A stretch of 41,539 nt of DNA from an uncultured Lewinella sp. GTDB lineage: Bacteria; Bacteroidota; Bacteroidia; Chitinophagales; Saprospiraceae. A model generated the notes under the pieces. It was not told the DNA's origin. It saw only the letters and a list, made by a program, of their open reading frames with translations, and ran no database searches. Of the stretch, positions 8,631 to 17,059 are shown one piece after another; the stretch's first letter is position 1; each line of letters opens with the position of its first letter. The stretch lies in NCBI GenBank assembly GCA_938021455.1, contig CALIGP010000132.1, forward strand, positions 1 through 41,539. The letters run 5' to 3'. A program made the translations under genes and the position numbers.

Positions 8631-8665
8631 AAAATATGACCCGCTACGCTGTAAGCCTCCATGAG

Positions 8666-8762
8666 CCTCTGTGATTACCTCTGCGTACCTCAGGGGTTAA
8701 TTATTGTGGCTTCTTTTTCCCGTAATTTCTGTTTGAGAATTTCCCGCTGCGCAACAGCTCTT
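8666..8762. repeat. Dispersed CCTCTGTGATTACCTCTGCG-type repeat
   Basis: Bases 8666-8700 match 18901-18935 at all but a handful of positions, and CCCGCTGCGCAACAGC at 8743 matches CCCGCTGCGCAGCAGC copies at 18805 and 18941. This fills most of the gene-free stretch 8631-8972; the remainder is AT-rich promoter sequence. Confidence 0.6.
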
Positions 8763-8900
8763 CAAAGAGCGCGGTGCTTGCTTTTCTCATAGGGAAGGAA
8801 ACGTCTGATTCTCCTGCTATATGAGGGTATTGATAAAACACTCTTTTCTAAAACAGCGAAAAAAAAAGGTTGAAAAGCCGTGAACAATATTAAAATTCTG

Positions 8901-8908
8901 TACTTTTG
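8901..8908 (+). promoter_or_regulatory. Candidate promoter -7 box (TACTTTTG) for the regulator gene
   Basis: A match to TAnnTTTG in an AT-rich stretch 65 bp upstream of the regulator start. The -33 element is not clear. Confidence 0.45.
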
Positions 8909-8972
8909 ATAGTAGGCTAGCATAGTGTAGCACAGATGAGATTGCAGTAGCACAGCCTGATATTAAAGCTTA

Positions 8973-9995
8973 ATGGTCGACATCTACGATAGAATAAGGG
9001 AGTTTTCGGGCGTGGCCCGCCTGTCTAAGCACGAGCAGATCGTGAAGGGCGTCCTGATGTCCATCGAAGACCAATTGGTGGAAAGAGGGCAGATGCTTCC
9101 CTCCATCAACCAGATGTCGAACGAGCTGGGCTTTGCCCGTAAGACGATTGATAAGGCCTACGGCGAACTGAAAGACCGAGGTTTGGTGGAAAGCCGGAAC
9201 CGGCGAGGGTTCTTTGTTAGTACTGAATCCGTTGATCAGACCGTTCGGGTGGCGCTTATCATGTATGAGTTCCGTCCTTTTCAAGAGGTTTTTTACAATG
9301 TATTTCGGCAAAGTGTCGGGGATAATGTCCAGGTGGACACTTTCTTTCACCACAATAACTTATCCGTCTTTGAGGACATTATTGCAAAGGTGGCTGGCCG
9401 CTACGGTCTTTATGTGGTGGCGCCGATTGTTGATCGGCGGGTACCGGAGATCCTTGGCCAACTCATTGATAACCGCTTGTTGTTGATTGACCGATTTGTT
9501 AATCTGGGGGAGGGAAGAGCACACGTCATTCAGGAGTTTGAAGACTCCACCTTTGCCATGCTCAGCAGTCTATTAGATCGGATAGTAAGCTATCAGCGAA
9601 TTGAGATTTTCTTCCGACAGGATGCGGAGGCAGCCTATCCGCAAGAGATTCTGTCTGCTTGCCGTCGGTTCTGTACCCTGAACAGAATCCAACTAAAAAT
9701 ACACGATCGGTATGCTTCCGGTACGCTGGAAAAAAACGTGTTGTATTTGACCATTGGTGATAATGATCTATGGTCTTTGCTGGAAGATTGTATTGATCGT
9801 GATTTTGTATTAGGAGAGGACATTGGCATCCTTTCTCACAACGAAAGTCGCATCAAAAAAATAGTACACGGCGGGGTGTCCACCTGGTCAACAAACTTTG
9901 GACAGATGGCCGAAGCTGCTGCCCGCTTCGTACTGGAACGAAAACCGGAGAGAATAATAATTCCCACGGTTTTCATCGACCGAAACTCGTTTTGA
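8973..9995 (+). CDS. GntR-type winged-helix regulator with LacI-like sugar-sensing domain
   Basis: A 340-residue protein. The first about 80 residues are a GntR winged helix-turn-helix (LPSINQMSNELGFARKTIDK, then the wing LKDRGLVESRNRRGFFV). The remaining 260 residues have the alternating strand-helix pattern of the periplasmic-binding/LacI sensor fold, ending IIIPTVFIDRNSF. This hybrid class is common next to Bacteroidota sugar loci and senses a cytoplasmic sugar or its derivative. It lies 70 bp upstream of susC on the same strand, so it probably controls the susC-susD-GH36-symporter genes. The ligand is probably galactose or the alpha-galactoside itself; that is inference. Confidence 0.85.
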   Translation: MVDIYDRIREFSGVARLSKHEQIVKGVLMSIEDQLVERGQMLPSINQMSNELGFARKTIDKAYGELKDRGLVESRNRRGFFVSTESVDQTVRVALIMYEFRPFQEVFYNVFRQSVGDNVQVDTFFHHNNLSVFEDIIAKVAGRYGLYVVAPIVDRRVPEILGQLIDNRLLLIDRFVNLGEGRAHVIQEFEDSTFAMLSSLLDRIVSYQRIEIFFRQDAEAAYPQEILSACRRFCTLNRIQLKIHDRYASGTLEKNVLYLTIGDNDLWSLLEDCIDRDFVLGEDIGILSHNESRIKKIVHGGVSTWSTNFGQMAEAAARFVLERKPERIIIPTVFIDRNSF

Positions 9996-10015
9996 GTTTC
10001 ACCAAAAATGAAAAC

Positions 10016-10056
10016 AGCCCGCCTCTGATCTTTGGCGAGACGGAAGAGACGGGCCT
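10016..10056 (+). promoter_or_regulatory. Stem-loop in the leader of susC
   Basis: AGCCCGCCTCT pairs with AGAGACGGGCCT across an 18-base loop, with one mismatch and one bulge. It lies between the regulator stop and the susC start, so it could end the regulator transcript or attenuate entry into susC. No T-run follows. Confidence 0.45.
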
Positions 10057-10065
10057 GATTACAGA

Positions 10066-13000
10066 ATGTGTAAACAATGTAAATGTACTATGAGAAGGTT
10101 ACTATTCAAACTCCGGCATGACTGCCGGAACCCAACGGGGAAAGCCCCCGTTCCCGCATTCCGCGTACTATTTTCCCTCTTCTTTCTCCTCGGTCTTCCC
10201 CTGATGTTGGCCGCGCAAACGGTGACGGGTAACGTCTCTGATGCAGATGGAGAGCCATTGATTGGCGTTAACATCCTCGTGAAGGGTACCTCTTCTGGTA
10301 CCGTGACGGATTATGATGGCAACTACGAGTTAACGGTGCCTAACGCTGAGACAATTCTTATTTTCAGCTACACTGGTTACTCCTCGCAGGAAGTGACGGT
10401 CGGTAGCCAGCGCAGCATTGATATCGTATTGGCTGGTGATGCTGAACTACTGGAAGAGGTTGTGGTGATTGGTTACGGTGTTGTTCGTAAGAGCGACCTG
10501 ACCGGTTCTGTGGCTAAAATTGGTGGCGAGGAGCTAACGGCCATTGTCGCCGGTAATCCTACCTCTGCCCTCCAGGGTAAACTGTCTGGTGTACAGGTAG
10601 AGAACAATGGTGGTGAGCCCGGTGGCGCAACGAACGTCTTTGTACGTGGTGTGAGCTCCCTTACGAACTCTTACCCGCTATACGTTATCGACGGAACTTT
10701 TGCCGACAATATGAATTTCGTGAACCCGAAAGACATCCAGTCCATCGAAGTCCTCAAAGATGCTTCTGCTGCAGCTATTTATGGTAGTCGTGCGGCCAAC
10801 GGGGTTGTGTTGGTAACCACTAAGCGTGGTTCGGGTGATGGAACCCCGAAAATCAGCCTTGACATCCGTAACGGTATCGATGCACCGGCCCGGATGCTAG
10901 ATTTTCTGGATGGGGACCAATTCGCCCAATACCGTAACCAATTGGAGGAGAACGACAACACCGGCTTCAGCTTTAGTAATGAAGGTGTTAGTACAGACTG
11001 GCAAGACCTTAGTCTGAACAGCGGTGCCGTGCTTGATTACGGATTGTCCGTAAGCGGCGGTAATGAAAACTCCAAGTACTACATCAGCGGTAATTATTTC
11101 GATCAAGATGGTATTCTGGTTGGTTCTGACTTTAATCGGGTTAACCTCCGTGCCAACAGTGAATTCAAGCTCGGTAAGCTAAAGATTACGGAATCACTCG
11201 GCCTCGCTCAGAGCCAGACCCAAAGCAACAACTGGTTCGGCTTTGACGGTGCTACAGCACCACACCTTCGCCTGAGCGTTCCTGAGAATGAAGGTGGCTT
11301 TGAGGCCCCCAACTTCGATGATCACAACTTTGGTGGATACAACGATTACGCCCTGGCAACTCTGGAAGAAAATGAAACTACCCGTAGAACCATCCTCGGT
11401 AACCTGAATCTTTCTTACGAGCTAGCGGATGGCCTTACGGCCGGACTGAACCTGGGCCTCGACTACGTTAACGGCCGAAGCTTCTTGTTTAACCCAACGT
11501 TCTTCATGTCTAATTCGGACGCCACGGTAAACCGTAATGATGAAAACGACCTGAACGACCTTCGCTCAGAAGCCATACAAACGCAGATAGAGCCTACACT
11601 AAGCTATAACCGGGACATCGGCGTAAACAGCCGTATCGATGCCGTAATTGGTGCTACCGCTCAACGCCAGACCTTTAACAGTATCGGCATTCAGGGGCAG
11701 AATACACCTGGAAATGACATCCAGTCCGGTCAGGCACTTGACCCCGCCAATGTACTGGCGGTGTTAGGGGTAAATAATACCAGTGTCCTACAGTCTTTCT
11801 TTGGCCGGGTGAATTATAGCCTCAACCGGAAGTACCTGTTCTCGGCGACTCTACGCCGGGATGCTTCCAGCCGCTTTGCTGAATCTAACCGGGTAGGTTA
11901 CTTCCCCTCTTTCTCCGTGGGGTGGAACCTTAGTCAGGAAGATTTTTGGAACTCCAGAGGGACTATCAATCGCGTGAAACTACGGGCTGGTTACGGTGAA
12001 CTTGGCGCACAGAATATTCCGGATTACGCTTTCCAGCCTACGCTTGGGATTACTTCTCCTACCTCTTTCGGTGGGGCCATCGTTCCTGGTTTTGCCCAGA
12101 CACAGCTGGTGTCTCCTGACATCAAGTGGGAAACGTCCAAAACCTCAAACGTTGGTGTTGACGTAGGTATGTGGGATGACCGTCTTTCCTTTACGGCTGA
12201 ATACTACATCAAAGACGTATCGGATGTACTTGTTGGTGTTCGCCTCCCCGCTTCTTCCGGAACGGCTCTGCCCGTGTTCCAGAACGCTGCCGGGATCAAA
12301 AACACAGGCTTTGAACTGGACGGAACCTACCGCGCCATTAATAATGGTGACTTTAAGCTCAACGTTGGTTTTAACTTCACTACGTTCAATAGTGAAATTA
12401 CGGAACTACCCAACCCACTGACGGGACCCTCCATTTCTGAAGATGCAACGGTGGTTAATCGCTTTATCGAAGGAGAAGCTCCTGGTGTATACTTCGGTTT
12501 CATTACCGACGGTGTTTACGCTGACCAGGCAGCCATTGACAGCGACCCCAATATTCGAGAGGATGCTGCTCGCCGCTCACTCGTTTCTCCGGGTGATTTC
12601 ATTCGTCGCGACCTTAACGGAGACGGCGTTATCAACGGTGATGATCAGACGGTGCTTGGTGATCCAACGCCTGACTTCATCTACGGCTTAAACTTAACGG
12701 GCTCTAAGGGCGACCTGGATTTCAGCGTTGTCTTTCAGGGTAGCCAGGGTAACGAAATTTACAACGTCAACAAGTTCTACAATATCTTCTGGGCGGACGA
12801 TAACAAGCTTACCGATGTACTGAATGGCTGGACGCCGCAGAATACGAACACGGACATTCCCCGTGCTACCACGCTTGACCAGGCGGAGAATCGTGCTCCT
12901 TCCAGTTTCTTCGTAGAAGATGGTTCTTACCTGCGCCTCCGGACGCTTGAATTGGGCTATACGCTAGGCACTGATAATGTCGACTGGTTGGGTAGTCTTC

Positions 13001-13182
13001 GCCTCTTCGTTACGGCACAAAACCTGGTAACCCTAACGGGATACTCTGGTTACAACCCCGACATTTCCTCTGCCGCCGGTGGCCGGGCCGGAAACATTAA
13101 CCCACTGCTTGCACGTGGTCTTGACGTACGGGCTTATCCACTGAACCGCACCTTTATGTTTGGCGTACAGGCCGGCTTCTAG
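10066..13182 (+). CDS. susC: SusC/RagA-family TonB-dependent outer-membrane transporter
   Basis: A 1038-residue protein; an alternative ATG at 10090 gives MRRLLF and 8 fewer residues. A long basic N-terminus precedes a hydrophobic segment ending LMLAAQ. A carboxypeptidase-regulatory-like domain follows (TVTGNVSDADGEPLIGVNI... to about residue 120), then a TonB-box region (EEVVVIGYG), the plug (IRNG-type motif, VLKDASAAAIYGSRAANGVV), and a 22-strand barrel ending in an aromatic-containing terminal strand (FMFGVQAGF). The protein imports oligosaccharides through the outer membrane, powered by TonB-ExbBD, with the SusD partner encoded directly downstream. The substrate is probably an alpha-galactoside, judging from the GH36 gene in the same cluster. 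Confidence 0.95.
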   Translation: MCKQCKCTMRRLLFKLRHDCRNPTGKAPVPAFRVLFSLFFLLGLPLMLAAQTVTGNVSDADGEPLIGVNILVKGTSSGTVTDYDGNYELTVPNAETILIFSYTGYSSQEVTVGSQRSIDIVLAGDAELLEEVVVIGYGVVRKSDLTGSVAKIGGEELTAIVAGNPTSALQGKLSGVQVENNGGEPGGATNVFVRGVSSLTNSYPLYVIDGTFADNMNFVNPKDIQSIEVLKDASAAAIYGSRAANGVVLVTTKRGSGDGTPKISLDIRNGIDAPARMLDFLDGDQFAQYRNQLEENDNTGFSFSNEGVSTDWQDLSLNSGAVLDYGLSVSGGNENSKYYISGNYFDQDGILVGSDFNRVNLRANSEFKLGKLKITESLGLAQSQTQSNNWFGFDGATAPHLRLSVPENEGGFEAPNFDDHNFGGYNDYALATLEENETTRRTILGNLNLSYELADGLTAGLNLGLDYVNGRSFLFNPTFFMSNSDATVNRNDENDLNDLRSEAIQTQIEPTLSYNRDIGVNSRIDAVIGATAQRQTFNSIGIQGQNTPGNDIQSGQALDPANVLAVLGVNNTSVLQSFFGRVNYSLNRKYLFSATLRRDASSRFAESNRVGYFPSFSVGWNLSQEDFWNSRGTINRVKLRAGYGELGAQNIPDYAFQPTLGITSPTSFGGAIVPGFAQTQLVSPDIKWETSKTSNVGVDVGMWDDRLSFTAEYYIKDVSDVLVGVRLPASSGTALPVFQNAAGIKNTGFELDGTYRAINNGDFKLNVGFNFTTFNSEITELPNPLTGPSISEDATVVNRFIEGEAPGVYFGFITDGVYADQAAIDSDPNIREDAARRSLVSPGDFIRRDLNGDGVINGDDQTVLGDPTPDFIYGLNLTGSKGDLDFSVVFQGSQGNEIYNVNKFYNIFWADDNKLTDVLNGWTPQNTNTDIPRATTLDQAENRAPSSFFVEDGSYLRLRTLELGYTLGTDNVDWLGSLRLFVTAQNLVTLTGYSGYNPDISSAAGGRAGNINPLLARGLDVRAYPLNRTFMFGVQAGF

Positions 13183-13202
13183 TTAACCCTTCCATCGCTT
13201 TC

Positions 13203-13242
13203 CGAAGAGTGCTCCCCGGTAGCTACTGGGGCGCTCTCTTCG
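13203..13242 (+). promoter_or_regulatory. Stem-loop between susC and susD
   Basis: CGAAGAGTGCTCCCC pairs with GGGGCGCTCTCTTCG around a GGTAGCTACT loop, with only small mismatches. Such a hairpin between the two genes may lower downstream expression or protect the 3' end of susC mRNA; it has no following T-run. Confidence 0.6.
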
Positions 13243-13273
13243 AAAAGTGCTTAACTATTCAATTTAAATAATC

Positions 13274-14842
13274 ATGAAACAGTATTTAAAACTGTCCTTC
13301 TTCAATGTCGCACTGCTATGCATGACATTGTTCTTAGCCACTTCTTGTGCGGAGGACTCCCTGAATCAGGTGAACACCAACCAGGTGTCTGCGCCTAACT
13401 TTTGGCAAAATGAAAACGACGCCCGACTGGCCGTCAATGGTATGTTTCACCCAATTGCCAATACATTCTTCTGGGGGCGAATCGTACACACCGGTGCGAT
13501 GTTGCGCTCCGATGTATTCAACATCCGTCCTTTTGGTGTAAATACCACAATGTCTACCTTTCAGGGTGGCCCGGGTACTTCTCGTTGGGCAACGGAGCCA
13601 TACCAGGAGCTTTACAAATCGATCTTCCGGGCCAATTCCATCCTTGAGAATGTCAATGAGGAAAACGTTAGTAGTTCCAGCGCCCGAAACGAAATACTTG
13701 GGCAGGCCTACTTCATGCGTGCCTTTGATTACTGGTATCTGTTGCACCTCTATGGCAACGTTCCGCTGGTGAACAAGACACCAGAAACGGATGAAGAATT
13801 ATTCCCATCACAGGCCGATCCTTCCGCTATTTACGCACAGATTGAGGCGGATCTAAACCAGGCCGCTTCCCTGCTGCCCGATAGCTGGTCCGATAACGAC
13901 AAAGGCCGGCCTACCTCCGGTTCTGCGATTGCTCTGCTGGGTAAGACCCAACTTTACCAGCAAAACTGGGGAGGAGCGGTTACTACCTTGAATCGTATTA
14001 CCGATGGCCGCTACAGTTTGCTACCCGCCGATCGCTACGAGGAGAACTTTGGCGTAACGAACGAATTTAACGAAGAGGAAGTCTTCTCACTACAGTACCT
14101 CGGAAACGCCAATTTCGCCTGGGGAACAGACGTAGCCGGCGTTGGTAACCTCGGTACCTACCACATCGATTACGCTCCACCAACTAAAAGCCCTGACCAA
14201 AGTCACTTTATCAACAGTTGGGTAAAGGATCTCTTCGAGGCTAACGGTGAAACGGTTCGTCGTAACGCTACTTTGGCCTACGATTACGATGGTTCTGTTG
14301 GTTACGGTAACCTTCCTTTCCTCGAAGATTTTGCCGGAGACATCACCGTAGCTAACAACGATGGTGTGGAAGCCATTTTTACAAAGAAGTATGCAGGCTT
14401 GGACCTCGGCACTCGCGATGAAGTGCAGTTTCTCGGCGCAAACGTAGGGAATAACTGGCGCATCATTCGCTACGCAGATGTACTGCTGATGCTGGCTGAA
14501 GCGCAAAATGAAAGTGGCTCTCAGTCGGCCGCCATTAGCTTGATTAATCAGGTGCGAGCGCGTGCTCAGGTAGACGAATTGAGCGGTGGTCTGGACCAGG
14601 CAGCCGTTCGCCAGGCGATCATCGATGAGCGCGTATTGGAGCTGACCGGCGAAAGCCATCGCTTCTTTGACCTCGTTCGCTGGGGCCTGGCCGATGATTA
14701 CCTCGGTGCCAACTCTCTCCACGGTAGTAACCCCAAAAGCCTGAGTGGTGGGGTCTTCCAGGCGAACAAGCATGAGCTGGTATGGCTTCCGCAAAGCGAG
14801 ATTGACGCTAATCCAAATATGACGCAGAATCCAGGTTACTAG
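13274..14842 (+). CDS. susD: SusD/RagB-family nutrient-binding outer-membrane lipoprotein
   Basis: A 522-residue protein with a lipobox LATSC (Cys25) for lipid attachment. The tetratricopeptide-like helical fold is seen in ILGQAYFMRAFDYWYLLHLYG, PTSGSAIALLGKTQLY and VLLMLAEAQNE, and the C-terminal sequence VRQAIIDERVLELTGESHRFFDLVRWG is diagnostic for SusD. It caps the SusC barrel and captures sugar at the cell surface. The gene lies 91 bp downstream of susC with a stem-loop between them. The length fits the family. Confidence 0.95.
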   Translation: MKQYLKLSFFNVALLCMTLFLATSCAEDSLNQVNTNQVSAPNFWQNENDARLAVNGMFHPIANTFFWGRIVHTGAMLRSDVFNIRPFGVNTTMSTFQGGPGTSRWATEPYQELYKSIFRANSILENVNEENVSSSSARNEILGQAYFMRAFDYWYLLHLYGNVPLVNKTPETDEELFPSQADPSAIYAQIEADLNQAASLLPDSWSDNDKGRPTSGSAIALLGKTQLYQQNWGGAVTTLNRITDGRYSLLPADRYEENFGVTNEFNEEEVFSLQYLGNANFAWGTDVAGVGNLGTYHIDYAPPTKSPDQSHFINSWVKDLFEANGETVRRNATLAYDYDGSVGYGNLPFLEDFAGDITVANNDGVEAIFTKKYAGLDLGTRDEVQFLGANVGNNWRIIRYADVLLMLAEAQNESGSQSAAISLINQVRARAQVDELSGGLDQAAVRQAIIDERVLELTGESHRFFDLVRWGLADDYLGANSLHGSNPKSLSGGVFQANKHELVWLPQSEIDANPNMTQNPGY

Positions 14843-14884
14843 TATAGTGTAACCTAACTCAACTTAGGTTACAATGTACTAGTA
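14837..14884 (+). terminator. Hairpin spanning the susD stop codon
   Basis: TACTAGTATAGTGTAACCTAA pairs with the inverse TTAGGTTACAATGTACTAGTA (21-bp arms, three mismatched positions, 6-base loop). The susD TAG lies in the left arm. There is no T-run, so it may be a processing or attenuation structure separating susCD from the GH36 gene. In the gap 14843-15245 I otherwise see only the opposed TTGCACCTGCG repeats. Confidence 0.55.
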
Positions 14885-15037
14885 CCTAAGCGTTTCCAAT
14901 AAAATTCATCTACCACTTGGTGCAAGGCGGGGCTTTCGGTTAATAAAGAAAAGTCCCGCCTTCCTTTACGTTTCTTCCTTCGCCTGGTTTTCGGACGATG
15001 AGAGGGCAACGCTTTAGGTGAATATTTATCAAGAAGT

Positions 15038-15116
15038 GGCGCCGCAGCGCAGGTGCAAAGAATGGGTTGAAGAGCCAACACGGCCCTCTAGCTTTCCTTG
15101 CACCTGCGTCCGCGCC
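15038..15116. repeat. Opposed pair of TTGCACCTGCG repeats
   Basis: The left copy (15038-15059) reads GGCGCCGCAGCGCAGGTGC on the plus strand, and the right copy (15098-15116) reads TTGCACCTGCGTCCGCGCC, giving an inverted pair about 40 bp apart that could form a hairpin. An open frame runs through it into the GH36 gene, but the true start is probably downstream at 15246. Confidence 0.65.
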
Positions 15117-15245
15117 GCTATATTCCCTTTCATAAAGGACATCACCATCAGCAAGCCCCTTGCTGGTCCTTCTGGAAGAACCATTTTCTTTTGCCCTTTC
15201 TATATTCTTCGGCCAACACTATTTAAACCTGAAATTATCAAGACT

Positions 15246-17015
15246 ATGATATCGGGCAACAAAACTATTGCCACTATGCCGGTTGTCCCCCGCATCGTAG
15301 GAGATACAGGTCCTTTTTCCGCTTCTTTTCAACTAGTGGAAGAAAATGGAGAAACCTGGATTTTTGAGCTCCGGCTAACGGCCGCCTCAGCATCCGTCCC
15401 TCCGCCGATCAGTATTCTTTGGACCCAGCCCGCTACGAATGTAAAGGGCGTCTGGTCTTCCGGAGCGCTGTACGAAAAACGACTGCGGGCGGATTGGGAA
15501 GAAGCGGACGTGGAGAGTCGTATTTCCGTTAATGCACCCGCCATCAGTGTTTTTGGTCATCAGGATGAAAACCGCCTGACCTTTGCTTGGTCGGATGCCG
15601 TAAACACGGCCAATCTGGCCGCTCCGGTCAGGGAAGAAGACAACCTCCTTCACTGCCGGGTAGATCTTTTTCAGGAAGGCTGTGAACCGCTTACAGAGTT
15701 CGTTGGCCACCTGCGGATTGACCTCGGTCAAAAGACCTACTGTGAAGCGCTGCGGGAAGCTGGCTATTGGTGGGAAGAAAGCATGGATTCCGTGCAGTCC
15801 GTCCCCGATGCCGCCCTGGAGCCCATTTACAGCACCTGGTATAATTTCCATCAGGAGATTGATCCGGAAGAGTTGCTGGCCGAATGCCGCCTGGCCAGTG
15901 AGCTGGGCTACAAAACCATCATCGTTGATGATGGCTGGCAGACCATGGACAACCAGCGGGGCTATGATTATACCGGAGACTGGCTCCCCGAACGATTCAC
16001 CGAAATGGCCGCCTTTGTGGGCGGCGTTCACGCCTGCGGAATGAAGGCCATGATCTGGTACTCTGTTCCCTTCTGCGGACCTAAAAGCAAGGCCTACCAA
16101 AAATTTAAGGGCAAGTTCTTAACCGAAAATCACCGCTGGGCACCCGTCTTTGACCCCCGGTACCCTGAAGTAAGAGATTACCTGGTAGCGAAGTACGCCA
16201 GCGCCATCAAAGACTGGAAGCTGGATGGGCTGAAGCTTGATTTTATCGATGATTTCAGGATGTATCCCGAAACACCACTAGGGAAAGCCGACGGCCGCGA
16301 CTGCGCCAACGTAAACGAAGGTGTAGCCCGTTTGATTCAACAAATCACCACGGCGCTTCGGGCCGTTAAGACGGATCTCATCATTGAGTTTCGTCAAAAA
16401 TATATTGGCCCCGAACTTCGCCGTTTGGGGAACATCTTTCGGGCTTTTGACTGCCCGAACGACAGTGCTACGAATCGTCTGCGTACGACCGACGTCCGCC
16501 TGATCGGTGGTAGCTCCAAGGTGACCGCTGACATGGTGACCTGGCATCAGGAAGAGCCTACGGAGATCGCGGCCTTACAATTGAATAACGTACTGTTTTC
16601 CGTCCCCCAGCTTTCCGTTCGCTTACGGGAGCAATCCTCTGAAAAGCTGGCGATGATTCGTTTTTGGACGGCTTACTACAACGAAAACCGGGACCTGCTG
16701 ATGGGCGACGGGGCCTTCCGCGCGCACGCTCCGCTGGAGAACTACCCCCTGCTCAGCATCACCGAAGGGGGGAAAATGATTGTGGGCCTCCATGGCCACG
16801 CGATTGTTGAACTGCCCGAAGGGGTAGGGGAGCTAGACATCATCAACGGCAAGCTAACCGAGACCGTGATCTTGCGGCTGTCCGCCCATCGTACCGTTAG
16901 CCTGGAGACTTTTGACTGCCTCGGGCAGAAGAGCGAACAGACTACCTTGTCCTTACCCGCAGGCATCAACGTTTTGACGGTTCCACCTTCCGGCTTACTG
17001 CGGATTAGAAACTAA
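15246..17015 (+). CDS. GH36-family alpha-galactosidase
   Basis: About 590 residues from the ATG at 15246. The frame is open upstream to a possible start at 15018, but that extension crosses the TTGCACCTGCG repeat pair and has no conserved look. The catalytic barrel includes STWYNFHQEID, KTIIVDDGWQ, AMIWYSVPF and the nucleophile strand LDGLKLDFIDDF; a second acidic region, FRAFDCPNDS, is the likely acid/base site. An N-terminal beta-sandwich and a C-terminal beta domain complete the usual GH36 layout, though the protein is shorter than classical 700-residue members. There is no signal peptide, so hydrolysis is cytoplasmic and follows uptake of an intact small galactoside. It lies 404 bp after susD and 44 bp before the symporter. 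Confidence 0.85.
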   Translation: MISGNKTIATMPVVPRIVGDTGPFSASFQLVEENGETWIFELRLTAASASVPPPISILWTQPATNVKGVWSSGALYEKRLRADWEEADVESRISVNAPAISVFGHQDENRLTFAWSDAVNTANLAAPVREEDNLLHCRVDLFQEGCEPLTEFVGHLRIDLGQKTYCEALREAGYWWEESMDSVQSVPDAALEPIYSTWYNFHQEIDPEELLAECRLASELGYKTIIVDDGWQTMDNQRGYDYTGDWLPERFTEMAAFVGGVHACGMKAMIWYSVPFCGPKSKAYQKFKGKFLTENHRWAPVFDPRYPEVRDYLVAKYASAIKDWKLDGLKLDFIDDFRMYPETPLGKADGRDCANVNEGVARLIQQITTALRAVKTDLIIEFRQKYIGPELRRLGNIFRAFDCPNDSATNRLRTTDVRLIGGSSKVTADMVTWHQEEPTEIAALQLNNVLFSVPQLSVRLREQSSEKLAMIRFWTAYYNENRDLLMGDGAFRAHAPLENYPLLSITEGGKMIVGLHGHAIVELPEGVGELDIINGKLTETVILRLSAHRTVSLETFDCLGQKSEQTTLSLPAGINVLTVPPSGLLRIRN

Positions 17016-17059
17016 GCCGATTCGGGCCGTATTTTTTACAGACTTAAACTCATATCAAC

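Noticed and set aside
15018..15245. N-terminal extension of the GH36 gene
   Set aside because: The extension crosses the opposed repeat pair, has low-complexity composition and would add 76 residues without counterpart in the family; start placed at 15246.
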